64,000 nt of DNA, taken from contig CP006833.1 of NCBI GenBank assembly GCA_000495505.1, positions 1,054,001 to 1,118,000 on the forward strand, given 5' to 3'. The position numbers and the translations under genes are program-made. The notes under the pieces were generated by a model, which was given only the letters and a program-made list of their open reading frames with translations, did not search any database and had not been told where the DNA came from. The DNA comes from Campylobacter fetus subsp. testudinum 03-427. Its GTDB lineage: Bacteria > Campylobacterota > Campylobacteria > Campylobacterales > Campylobacteraceae. The first letter of the stretch is position 1. The number at the start of each line of letters is the position of its first letter. Of this stretch, positions 17,627-25,506 are shown piece after piece.

Positions 17627-18403
17627 ATGGATCTAAATTTAAAAGATAAAGTTGTCATAGTTACTGGCGGTGCAAAAGGCATAGGAGCTGGTATATCTCT
17701 TGGACTAGCTAAAGAAGGCGCTATTCCTATTATACTATCTAGATCAAAAGCGTCAAGCGAATTTGAAGATAGCTTAAAAAGTTTAACTTCTAAATTTGAG
17801 TTTGTTCAGATAGATTTAAATAACACAGACGAGATAAAACCAGTTATTGATTATATCGCTAAAAAATATGGAGGAATTTACGCAGTAGTAAATAACGCAG
17901 GAGCAAACGATAATAAAGATTTAGAATCAACAAATTGGATGGAATTTGAAAAAAGTTTGCATTCAAATTTAACTCATTATTACGAAGTTGCTCATAGTTC
18001 GCTTCCCTACCTAAAAGCAAGCAAAGGCTCTATACTAAATATCAGCTCCAAAACAGCACTTACTGGACAAGGCAAAACTAGTGCTTACGCTGCTGCAAAA
18101 GGAGCTATACTAGCTCTTAGTAGAGAGTGGGCGGCGGCTTTGGTTAAAGATAGCGTAAGAAGCAACGCAATAGTAGTAGCTGAATGCTACACGCCGCTTT
18201 ATGAAAGCTGGATAAAAAACTTTGATAATCCAGAAGCTAGACTAAAGCTAATAACAGAAAAAATCCCATTTGGACATAGATTTACCACAGTAAAAGAGAT
18301 AGCAGATACGGCTATTTTTTTACTATCTGACTTATCTAGCCATACTACTGGTCAATGGATATTTGTAGATGGCGGATATGTTCATCTTGATAGAGCATTA
18401 TAA
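17627..18403 (+). CDS. fucX: Short-chain dehydrogenase, L-fucose dehydrogenase type
   Basis: A 258-residue SDR. Seen: the cofactor motif TGGAKGIGAG, NNAGAND, and the catalytic Ser-Tyr-Lys set in LNISSKTALTG and SAYAAAK. It resembles Cj0485 (FucX), reported to oxidise L-fucose and D-arabinose in C. jejuni. Role: NAD(P)-dependent oxidation of L-fucose to L-fuconolactone, the step feeding the lactonase domain two genes downstream. AAAGGAT precedes the start. It sits between the dehydratase and the transporter with short gaps, so it belongs to the same operon. Confidence 0.85.
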   Translation: MDLNLKDKVVIVTGGAKGIGAGISLGLAKEGAIPIILSRSKASSEFEDSLKSLTSKFEFVQIDLNNTDEIKPVIDYIAKKYGGIYAVVNNAGANDNKDLESTNWMEFEKSLHSNLTHYYEVAHSSLPYLKASKGSILNISSKTALTGQGKTSAYAAAKGAILALSREWAAALVKDSVRSNAIVVAECYTPLYESWIKNFDNPEARLKLITEKIPFGHRFTTVKEIADTAIFLLSDLSSHTTGQWIFVDGGYVHLDRAL

Positions 18404-18412
18404 GGAGAAAAT

Positions 18413-19612
18413 ATGCAAAATAAAAATATCAAAATAACTTTTATACTAGTTACGTCTCTATTTTTGCTATGGGGGCTTAGCTATGGACTTTTAGATGTTA
18501 TGAACAAAAACTTTCAAACTCATCTTGGAATCACAAAAGCAAACTCAGGACTTCTACAAGCTGCGTATTTTGGTGCATATTTTATCATTGCTATACCAGC
18601 TTCGCTTATAGCTAGCAAATATAGTTATAAAGTCGGTATCATAGTAGGCTTGCTGCTTTATGCTATTGGATCTTTGATGATAATTCCAGCTAGCAATAGT
18701 GCGAATTTCGATCTATTTTTACTTGCGTTTTTTATCTTAGCTTGCGGACTTGGAAGTCTTGAAACAAATGCAAATCCATATATCACAAAACTAGGAAGCG
18801 ACCAAAGAGCATCTTTTCGCCTAAATTTGGCTCAAAGTTTTAATGGTGTTGGGCAGTTTATCGGACCGATAATCGGTGGAAGTCTATTTTTATCTTTAAG
18901 TCATGGAAATTTAGATGAAAATATGAAAAACGTACAGATGGTATATGTAGGAATAGCAGCTATAGTCTTGTTTATCATGCTGCTTTTTATAATTATTAAA
19001 ATGCCTGAGATAACAAATGAAGATGAAAAACAACAAAATAGCGGAGGATATAAAGATTTGCTAAACTATAAACACTTTAAAATAGGTGTTTTAGCACAAT
19101 TTTTATATGTAGCTGCTCAAGTTGGAGCTGGAGCATTTTTTATAAATTACTCTGTAGAGCATTGGGATACTCTTAGCGATGCTAACGCAGCTTGGTATCT
19201 TAGTACAGCTTTGATAGCATTTATGATAGGAAGGGTTATAACTACTCCATTTATGGTAAAATTTAGTCCAAATAACGTACTTGGGATATATGCGCTCATA
19301 AACTCTATAATCATACTTTTACTTTATGTATTAAGCGGACCTATAAGTGTATATGCTCTTATAGCTATGTTTTTCTTTATGAGCATAAGCTTTCCGACTA
19401 TATTTGCTTTAAGCATAGTAAATATACCTTCAAATTTGGTAAAACCTGCTTCTAGCATACTTGTAATGAGTATAGTAGGAGGAGCTATAATGCCTTTTAT
19501 AATGGGTAAAATAGCAGACGTAACTCATCAAACTGCAGCTGGATTTTTAGTGTTGTTTCCTTGCTTTTTATTTGTTGCTTGGTATGGATTTAAAGGAAGC
19601 AAATTAAATTAA
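18413..19612 (+). CDS. fucP: L-fucose permease
   Basis: A 399-residue major facilitator superfamily transporter with twelve hydrophobic segments, in the inner membrane. Seen: the FucP/GluP-type start (FLLWGLSYGLLDVMNKNFQ) and LGSLETNANPYI in the N-half, where FucP proteins carry the conserved E/N residues. From the family: proton-coupled L-fucose uptake. AAGGAG precedes the start nine bases after the dehydrogenase stop. It resembles Cj0486. The second MFS gene of the C. jejuni locus (Cj0484) is absent here. Confidence 0.92.
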   Translation: MQNKNIKITFILVTSLFLLWGLSYGLLDVMNKNFQTHLGITKANSGLLQAAYFGAYFIIAIPASLIASKYSYKVGIIVGLLLYAIGSLMIIPASNSANFDLFLLAFFILACGLGSLETNANPYITKLGSDQRASFRLNLAQSFNGVGQFIGPIIGGSLFLSLSHGNLDENMKNVQMVYVGIAAIVLFIMLLFIIIKMPEITNEDEKQQNSGGYKDLLNYKHFKIGVLAQFLYVAAQVGAGAFFINYSVEHWDTLSDANAAWYLSTALIAFMIGRVITTPFMVKFSPNNVLGIYALINSIIILLLYVLSGPISVYALIAMFFFMSISFPTIFALSIVNIPSNLVKPASSILVMSIVGGAIMPFIMGKIADVTHQTAAGFLVLFPCFLFVAWYGFKGSKLN

Positions 19613-19631
19613 ATTTAAAAAAGGTTAAAAT

Positions 19632-20735
19632 ATGCTTGAAATAGTAGATACTCACTTTCATATCTGGAATTTAGATATACTACACCTACCTTGGCTAAAC
19701 TCTTATAAAGGAGCCATAAACAGAAGTTTTGATATAGATGATATATGCAAAGCTTATGGTAAATACGATCTCTTCTTTAAAGGAGGAATTTATGTTGAGG
19801 TGGATTGTGATGATAGGGTAAAAGAAGATGAACATATATTTAGTTTAAATAGTCCTTTTATCTTAGCTAAAATTATGAGAGCAAAACTATGTGAGCATAT
19901 GAGACTACCTCTTGGTATCGCAGGAGTTAGAGAGCCTTTACATATAGATAGCTCTAAGCGAGGAAGATGCTTAGAGCAAAGTTTTATATCAGGACTTGAG
20001 GTTTTAAGCCAAATGGATCTGATATTTGAAAGTTGCAATAGAGTTGATGAGATAGAAGATATCTATAACGCGCTATCTTTAGTTCCTGAGCTAAAAGTAG
20101 TTATAAATCACTGTGCAAACGTAAAAGAGCTAAATAGCCAGTACAAAAAAACAATGTCAAAAATAGCAAAACTTCCAAACGTATATCTGAAAATTTCCGG
20201 ATTCGCAACTAAAGATAAAAATTTTGTAAAAAATCTCCTTGACTTCGTAAGCAATGAATTCGATAAAAGCAGACTTCTATATGCTTCAAATTTCCCTGTT
20301 GTAGAGTTGTATTCAAATTTCGATGAGCATTTACAAATTTTAAGAGAGTATTTTTCAGACGATGCTGATTTTTTCTCAAAAAATGCAAAAAAACTCTACA
20401 AAATCAACAAAACACAGAAATTTGCAAGCGTGATAAAACTAAGAAAAGATAAAATCAATACATACAAAAAACTTCATGAAAATCCATTATCAGGAGTAAA
20501 TAAAATGATAAAAGAGTGCGGTATAACCAGATATGAAATTTATCATAGAGATGATATGCTGTTTTCTATTATGGAGTATAACGGAGATGATTTTGATTAC
20601 GATATGGCAAAAATGGCAAATGATGAAGCTACAAAAGAGTGGTGGAAACTAACCGATCCGTGCCAAAAAAGAATCGAAGACGCTAAAAAAGATGAGTGGT
20701 GGGCGACTATGGATTTAGTTTATCGATTTAAATAG
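19632..20735 (+). CDS. Fused L-fuconolactonase-like hydrolase and L-fucose/rhamnose mutarotase
   Basis: A 367-residue two-domain protein. Residues 1 to about 258 are an amidohydrolase-2 lactonase (COG3618 type): DTHFHIW (H8, H10), VINHCAN, and ASNFPV near the end of the barrel. Residues 263-367 are a complete RhaM-type mutarotase: ASVIKLRKDK, EIYHRDDMLFSIMEY, EWWKLTDP and EWWATMDLVYRF. In C. jejuni these are separate adjacent genes (Cj0487, Cj0488). The fusion joins the anomer-converting step and the lactone-opening step on either side of the dehydrogenase. AAAGG precedes the start. It is the last gene of the island. Confidence 0.88.
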   Translation: MLEIVDTHFHIWNLDILHLPWLNSYKGAINRSFDIDDICKAYGKYDLFFKGGIYVEVDCDDRVKEDEHIFSLNSPFILAKIMRAKLCEHMRLPLGIAGVREPLHIDSSKRGRCLEQSFISGLEVLSQMDLIFESCNRVDEIEDIYNALSLVPELKVVINHCANVKELNSQYKKTMSKIAKLPNVYLKISGFATKDKNFVKNLLDFVSNEFDKSRLLYASNFPVVELYSNFDEHLQILREYFSDDADFFSKNAKKLYKINKTQKFASVIKLRKDKINTYKKLHENPLSGVNKMIKECGITRYEIYHRDDMLFSIMEYNGDDFDYDMAKMANDEATKEWWKLTDPCQKRIEDAKKDEWWATMDLVYRFK

Positions 20736-20780
20736 TTTTAAATTTAAAGAAATTCTCAACATTGAGTCTTAAATTTAAAA
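20736..20780 (+). terminator. Possible terminator of the fucose operon
   Basis: TTTTAAATTTAAAG pairs, with one bulge, with CTTAAATTTAAAA around a segment that itself can form CTC-GAG. It is A/T-only and directly follows the fusion gene stop; a weak candidate. Confidence 0.3.
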
Positions 20781-20844
20781 AAAATACTTTAAATTTATGA
20801 TAAAAAATGGTAGAATATACTAAATTTAAAAAAGGAGCATACAG

Positions 20845-21231
20845 ATGACATTTAGTGTTAAAAGTCCAATATTAGGTTTTGAAGGTATTAAAAACGTAGA
20901 AATTACAAAAATTGACGATTTTTTTGTTAAAATGCAAGATAAAGACGGAGATACGTCATTTACTATGATAAATCCATACTCACTAAGAAATTATGAATTT
21001 GATATACCTACATACTATCAAGACTTAATGCAAATAAGCGACAAAAGCGAATTGCAAGTATATAATATGCTAGTTATTTCTAGCCCTATAGAAGAATCAA
21101 GCGTAAATTTTATGGCTCCTATAGTTTGCAATACTACAAATATGACACTTTCACAAGTCATACTTGATCCTGTGAATTACCCTCAGTATAGCCAAGCCGA
21201 AAAAATAAGCACACTTCTTAAAAAGAAATAA
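20845..21231 (+). CDS. fliW: Flagellar assembly factor FliW
   Basis: A 128-residue cytoplasmic protein of the FliW family, recognised by its start ([13 protein letters not shown]), SFTMINPY in the first half, and a C-terminal INPxL-like [12 protein letters not shown]. From the family: FliW binds flagellin and relieves CsrA-mediated repression of flagellin translation; this is well described in Campylobacter. AAAGGAG precedes the ATG and a TAGAAT -10 candidate lies near 20812. In C. jejuni fliW (Cj1075) is next to bamD (Cj1074c); here the fucose island separates them. Confidence 0.9.
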   Translation: MTFSVKSPILGFEGIKNVEITKIDDFFVKMQDKDGDTSFTMINPYSLRNYEFDIPTYYQDLMQISDKSELQVYNMLVISSPIEESSVNFMAPIVCNTTNMTLSQVILDPVNYPQYSQAEKISTLLKKK

Positions 21232-21259
21232 TTTTAGTGGCCTTTGCCACTAAATTACT

Positions 21260-21922
21260 ATGAAACATGCTTTTACAGTATTGGAGCTTATCTTAGTTAT
21301 TGTTATAGTAGGAATTAGCGCTGCGGCGGTACCTGCACTAGTGATATCTAGTACAAAAACAAGTGAAACTGTTTTACTGCAAGAAGCTATAACCTCATCA
21401 AAAACAAAACTCTCTCAAATATCATTATATCCTTGGAACAGCGCGTTAGTAGGCTCTGGTACATTTCCTATCATACAAACATCAGATACACCTGATATAA
21501 CAAAAAGCAGAAAAGGTTTAGAAAGTTTTTATAGTCCAAGAGCTATTACAAGGCAGAATACTGATGGTACTGGAGAAGAACAAGTCAAAGCAGCGCCCAT
21601 AGAAAATACTAAAAAAGAAGGAATAAATCAATTTGACCAAGATAAAGGAAGTATAAAACTAACAGGCGATCCAAATAATAGTAAAAATATTTTAAAACTA
21701 GACTACAAAGTAGAGGTTGGATATGTAGATATCCAAAATGGAACACTTACGTCTTCAACCACTAATAAAACTAATACAAAAGATGCGATTTTAGTAGAGA
21801 TGCAAACAACAGCAACTCTTTCAGATAAGGAAAAAAACGTGGTAATGAGAGCTTATAGTTTCAATATAGGAACGCCTAAGCTTCGTAAAAATGTATCTTT
21901 TGATAATGGTGATTTTAAATGA
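21260..21922 (+). CDS. Type II secretion/competence pseudopilin-like protein
   Basis: A 220-residue protein with a type IV prepilin start: a short basic leader (MKHA), then FTVLELILVIVIVG with glutamate at mature position 5, followed by a hydrophobic helix and a soluble domain. The prepilin peptidase would cut between A4 and F5. From the family: subunit of a pseudopilus, in Campylobacter usually the DNA-uptake (cts) system. No ATPase or secretin gene is beside it. The next gene starts within its stop codon region (4-base overlap), and two more prepilin-like genes follow. Confidence 0.78.
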   Translation: MKHAFTVLELILVIVIVGISAAAVPALVISSTKTSETVLLQEAITSSKTKLSQISLYPWNSALVGSGTFPIIQTSDTPDITKSRKGLESFYSPRAITRQNTDGTGEEQVKAAPIENTKKEGINQFDQDKGSIKLTGDPNNSKNILKLDYKVEVGYVDIQNGTLTSSTTNKTNTKDAILVEMQTTATLSDKEKNVVMRAYSFNIGTPKLRKNVSFDNGDFK

Positions 21923-22881
21923 TGAAACGCGCATTTACTATGATAGAACTAGTCGTAGCTATAGTGATCTCTGGTATATTGCTGTCTATAGGAGTTAAAA
22001 TATTTGATGTGATTTATACAAATTACATCCGGCAAAAACGCATAGTAGAACTAGAATCCATATCAAAAACAGTTATAGAACAGATAGAAAAGCGTCTATC
22101 ATACCGCATAAAACCGACTTTATCGATGAAAATAGGAGATGACTATAAAGCTTTGGACAAAGCAAAAGAAGCCGAGGAGGGCGTTATAGACTACCCGTTC
22201 ATTTGGTATATGCAAAGCTATGAAACACAAAGGATATTTGACTCTGAAAATAATAGAATATTTGGTTGGACTGGATTTATAAATTTAGATTTAGATAAAG
22301 ATAAAACATTTCCAGATGAGAACGGACTAACCATCAACTCACCGAAAAGTAATTTTTCAAAGATCAAAGATATTATCAATGATTTGGGCTTTAGTGATCT
22401 TTTTATAATATTTAAAGTAGATCCAGAAAACAATATCAACCGATACTATGTAAAACCAAATACTACAAATCTTATAAATCCTTTAGCACATAAAATAGAA
22501 ATAGAAAGTAATACAAATTTAAAGATAAACAAACCATTAAAGGAAATTCTTGAAAAGAAAGATGCTAATGACAAGTTTATCAATAAATTAGAAATATCTG
22601 AGCTATACTATCTATCTCACTCCATAAATCAACTTAGTATAGATAATAGCAAAAATCTTTTACTAACTGAATTTATTCCATTTGGAGATAATGGAGCACA
22701 TAAAGAAGTTAGTAAAAACGTATTAGCCACAAACGTAAGCTCACTTAGATTTAAGTATCTAGGTGGAAGCGACTCTATCTCTATAAAACTCTGCCTAGAA
22801 GATCCAAACACTGAAATAGAAGATCCAAACACTGGAAATAAGCGAATTTTAGAAGTTTGCAAAACTCAGGTGGTGCAGTGA
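21919..22881 (+). CDS. Minor pseudopilin-like protein
   Basis: A 320-residue protein with the prepilin signature MMKRA then FTMIELVVAIVISG, glutamate at mature position 5, and a long N-terminal helix. The large C-terminal part (about 40-320) is unlike a major pilin and suits a minor pseudopilin of the GspJ size class, but I cannot place it further. It overlaps the preceding gene by four bases and the next by one, so the three are translationally coupled. Exported, anchored in the inner membrane until assembly. Confidence 0.72.
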   Translation: MMKRAFTMIELVVAIVISGILLSIGVKIFDVIYTNYIRQKRIVELESISKTVIEQIEKRLSYRIKPTLSMKIGDDYKALDKAKEAEEGVIDYPFIWYMQSYETQRIFDSENNRIFGWTGFINLDLDKDKTFPDENGLTINSPKSNFSKIKDIINDLGFSDLFIIFKVDPENNINRYYVKPNTTNLINPLAHKIEIESNTNLKINKPLKEILEKKDANDKFINKLEISELYYLSHSINQLSIDNSKNLLLTEFIPFGDNGAHKEVSKNVLATNVSSLRFKYLGGSDSISIKLCLEDPNTEIEDPNTGNKRILEVCKTQVVQ

Positions 22882-23360
22882 TGAAAAAAGCTTTTAGTTT
22901 GATTATGGCGATATTTTTTATGGTTATACTTGGGATAGTAGGAACTCTTACGTTAAGAATCATAGCTGGAGGCAGCAAAGAGAGTGCGGATTTATATCTA
23001 TATGAACAAGCAAAACTTTTAGCTATTAGCGGAACTGAGTATGCTATACTAAAAATTCAAGAAACCGACTTTACAAACGACTGTGCAAACGAAGTCACTT
23101 TATACTATCCGACAAAAGACAAATACATTTTTAAAATTACTGTAGATGTAACATATATAGGAGCAAATCAGCCCAACAAGTGTGAAAAATGGATAGATTC
23201 TGGTATCACGCAAGATGAGGACGGTCAAGAGCTAAAAGACGCTGATGGCAAACCTAAAACTTCTATCCAAGCAGTTATCTTAGATACAAGCGTAATCTCA
23301 GAACCAAGTATTACTCAAGAACAGATCTCTATAAAGCGTACAACTATCCAAAAACCGTGA
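22881..23360 (+). CDS. Prepilin-like protein lacking Glu5 (GspK/PilX-like)
   Basis: A 159-residue protein beginning MKKA then FSLIMAIFFMVILGIVG. The leader and hydrophobic helix are prepilin-like, but mature position 5 is methionine, not glutamate. In known systems the tip subunit GspK also lacks Glu5, so this may cap the pseudopilus. The ATG at 22881 overlaps the previous stop by one base; a frame open to 22857 would add eight unlikely residues. Two cysteines follow at some distance (NDCANE and NKCEKW), which could form a disulfide outside the cytoplasm. Confidence 0.68.
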   Translation: MKKAFSLIMAIFFMVILGIVGTLTLRIIAGGSKESADLYLYEQAKLLAISGTEYAILKIQETDFTNDCANEVTLYYPTKDKYIFKITVDVTYIGANQPNKCEKWIDSGITQDEDGQELKDADGKPKTSIQAVILDTSVISEPSITQEQISIKRTTIQKP

Positions 23361-23365
23361 TTTTA

Positions 23366-23374
23366 TGATATAAT
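23366..23374 (+). promoter_or_regulatory. Extended -10 promoter of hpf
   Basis: TGATATAAT (TATAAT at 23369-23374) starting six bases after the last prepilin gene and about 30 bp before the hpf start. Confidence 0.55.
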
Positions 23375-23403
23375 ATATTAACTTTATTCCAAAGGAGTAT
23401 GAA

Positions 23404-23934
23404 ATGAATACAAGTATTGTAGGAAAACAATTTGAATTAACACAAGCCATAAAAAACTATATAGATAATGCATTTGAGTCATTATCTAAATACAATCTTG
23501 ATATTATTTCAAGTAGGGTTATCATATCAGCAGATGAAAAACAAGGTAAAAAAGGTTTTGATGTTGAATTTGCTATAAACCTTGCTAAAAAAGACACTAT
23601 AGTCATAAGACAAAAAGATAAAGATCTTTACGCAGCTATCGACTTAGCAGTTGATAGAGCAAGTAAAGTTTTACGCAGACATCACGATAAACTAACAACT
23701 CATAAAAACAAAGACGATGAAAAAGCGAGTATAAATGGTATCGTAACTGAGCCTCATATAGATGGAGTAGATGAGATAGTTCCAGCTGAACTTGAGCTTT
23801 ATAAACCTATCGAGATAGAAGAAGCTTTAGAAAAACTAAAAAGCTCAGGTGCGCAATTTTATGTATTTAATGATATGGAAGCTAAAATGCGTATCATTTA
23901 TAAAAGAAACGACGGGAAATTTGGACTTTACTAG
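23404..23934 (+). CDS. hpf: Ribosome hibernation promoting factor, long form
   Basis: A 176-residue long HPF. Seen: an N-terminal HPF/RaiA domain (about 1-100, ending in DRASKVLRRHHDKL) and a C-terminal dimerisation domain (about 118-176: IVPAELELYKPIEIEEALEKL to YKRNDGKFGLY). From the family: it pairs ribosomes into inactive 100S dimers in stationary phase or stress. AAAGGAG precedes the ATG; it has its own promoter and a strong terminator, so it is monocistronic. Confidence 0.95.
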   Translation: MNTSIVGKQFELTQAIKNYIDNAFESLSKYNLDIISSRVIISADEKQGKKGFDVEFAINLAKKDTIVIRQKDKDLYAAIDLAVDRASKVLRRHHDKLTTHKNKDDEKASINGIVTEPHIDGVDEIVPAELELYKPIEIEEALEKLKSSGAQFYVFNDMEAKMRIIYKRNDGKFGLY

Positions 23935-23942
23935 ACAAGTTT

Positions 23943-23976
23943 GCTTTCTGGAGTATTAACTCCGGAAAGCTTTTTT
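23943..23976 (+). terminator. Rho-independent terminator of hpf
   Basis: A 12-bp stem (GCTTTCTGGAGT with ACTCCGGAAAGC, one G-T pair), ATTA loop, then six T. Confidence 0.9.
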
Positions 23977-23985
23977 AAATTTATA

Positions 23986-25260
23986 TTAATTTTGATATTT
24001 TCTCACTATATTTTTTACAACTCTACTTATCAAATCCACTGAATTTATCTCACAACGTTCATTTATACTATGAGGTGAATAGATATTTGGACCGATCGAA
24101 CAAGCTTCTAAACCGCTCTGTTTTGATAGTAAAACTCCACACTCAAGTCCTGCATGAACAGCTTCAAATTTAGCATTTTTATTTAACTCTTGCATAGAAG
24201 ATAACACTTCTTTAGCAAAATCAGTAATCTTAGGCGTCCAAGCCCTGCTCTCTTCGGCAAAACGCACATCAAGTCCAGCCATTTTAGCTAAAACTTCCGT
24301 TTCAAATTTAATTCTTTCAAGCCCCAAATCGCTCATAGATCTTGCAAAAAATTCTATTTCTAACATATTTTTATCTTGCTTGATGATAGACAAATTTATA
24401 CTCTCATTGACGATTTTTAAACTCTCATCATAACTTCTTACTCCTTGAGCAAATGAATTTATAAAACTCAAGATACAATCTGAATTTTTTAGTACAAGAA
24501 CCTCTTTTTTACCTAATTTTTTGACTTTTATCAAACTATTATCTTTTAAATTTAGATCATCACAGATCACAGTAGCAACGGCTTTTACCGGTATAGAGTT
24601 GTTTCTTTCGCCACCATTTATACTAACTATCTTTGCTCCATTTTTAGCTAAAAAATCAGCTAAAAGTTTTATAGCATTTGGTATATCTTTTACTATCTCT
24701 ATACCGCTGTGACCGCCTTTTAATCCGCTTATTTCTACTTCATAGACATTATTTGTTTCATTTTTTGTTTCTATTTTAGAACTAGCAAATATGCTAACAC
24801 CGCTTGCACACCCTATAAAAACGCCGTCTTGATGCTCACTGTCTAAATTTAAAATGCGTCCGCTTACTAGCTTAGTATTAAATCCGTTTGCACCAAGAAG
24901 CCCTACTTCTTCATTATTTGTAAATAAAACTTCAAGACTCTCAAATTCCCTCATCATCTCCATAATTATAGCTACGCCGATTCCATTATCTGCACCTAGA
25001 GTTGAATTTTTTGCTTTTAAAAAACCATTTTCTTTTATGACCTCTATATTTGGCGCATTACCTACGCAAACCATATCATAATGAGCCTGCAAACAGATAT
25101 TTGGTTTGCCTTTTATAGCGTATATATTGCCAAACTCATCGCTACTTACTCTAAATCCGCTATCTTTTGAGAATTGCATTAAGTATTCTTTTAGTTCATC
25201 TGTTTCAAAACTACAATGCGCAATGGAGCAAATTTCGCTGAAATAATCAAAAACTTTCAT
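23986..25260 (-). CDS. pepD: M20 aminoacyl-histidine/cytosol dipeptidase (PepD type)
   Basis: A 424-residue zinc dipeptidase. Seen in order: LQAHYDMVC (metal His and catalytic Asp), TLGADNG (bridging Asp), TNNEEVGLLGA (catalytic and metal Glu), LDSEHQDG (metal Asp), and a C-terminal SPHSINERCE (metal His). A lid or dimerisation segment lies in the middle. From the family: it hydrolyses a wide range of dipeptides including Xaa-His in the cytoplasm, useful to an organism that feeds on amino acids. It is shorter than E. coli PepD (485). It lies alone, convergent with hpf and divergent from the lipoprotein gene. Confidence 0.88.
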   Translation of the reverse strand: MKVFDYFSEICSIAHCSFETDELKEYLMQFSKDSGFRVSSDEFGNIYAIKGKPNICLQAHYDMVCVGNAPNIEVIKENGFLKAKNSTLGADNGIGVAIIMEMMREFESLEVLFTNNEEVGLLGANGFNTKLVSGRILNLDSEHQDGVFIGCASGVSIFASSKIETKNETNNVYEVEISGLKGGHSGIEIVKDIPNAIKLLADFLAKNGAKIVSINGGERNNSIPVKAVATVICDDLNLKDNSLIKVKKLGKKEVLVLKNSDCILSFINSFAQGVRSYDESLKIVNESINLSIIKQDKNMLEIEFFARSMSDLGLERIKFETEVLAKMAGLDVRFAEESRAWTPKITDFAKEVLSSMQELNKNAKFEAVHAGLECGVLLSKQSGLEACSIGPNIYSPHSINERCEINSVDLISRVVKNIVRKYQN

Positions 25261-25323
25261 TTTATAACGCCTTTACATATTTTTTAACAAAAATTATAGC
25301 ATTTTAATGATAAGATATCGGCT

Positions 25324-25506
25324 ATGAAACGTATCGTTAGTTTTGTTATTTTGGTTTTTTTGTTACAAGGTTGCATCTGGGTAAATGAGCGCGGTATCTC
25401 AAATAAATATTATAACGACTGCAAAGAGTACTACGACGGAGCTGGAATTTATCATAAAAAATGCGATGAAAATCTCTTGGATTGGTCAAATGAATCTAGT
25501 AAATAA
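25324..25506 (+). CDS. Small lipoprotein
   Basis: A 60-residue exported peptide. Seen: a signal peptide with lipobox LLQGC (lipidated Cys at 17) and a short mature part of about 44 residues containing two more cysteines (NDCKEYY and KKCDEN), which could form a disulfide. Function unknown. Its end overlaps the cmoB start by 17 bases, so the pair is probably translated together. It has only a weak ribosome site. Confidence 0.6.
   Translation: MKRIVSFVILVFLLQGCIWVNERGISNKYYNDCKEYYDGAGIYHKKCDENLLDWSNESSK

Noticed and set aside
25385-25489. Longer start of cmoB
   Set aside because: The added residues overlap the lipoprotein gene in another frame and do not look like CmoB.
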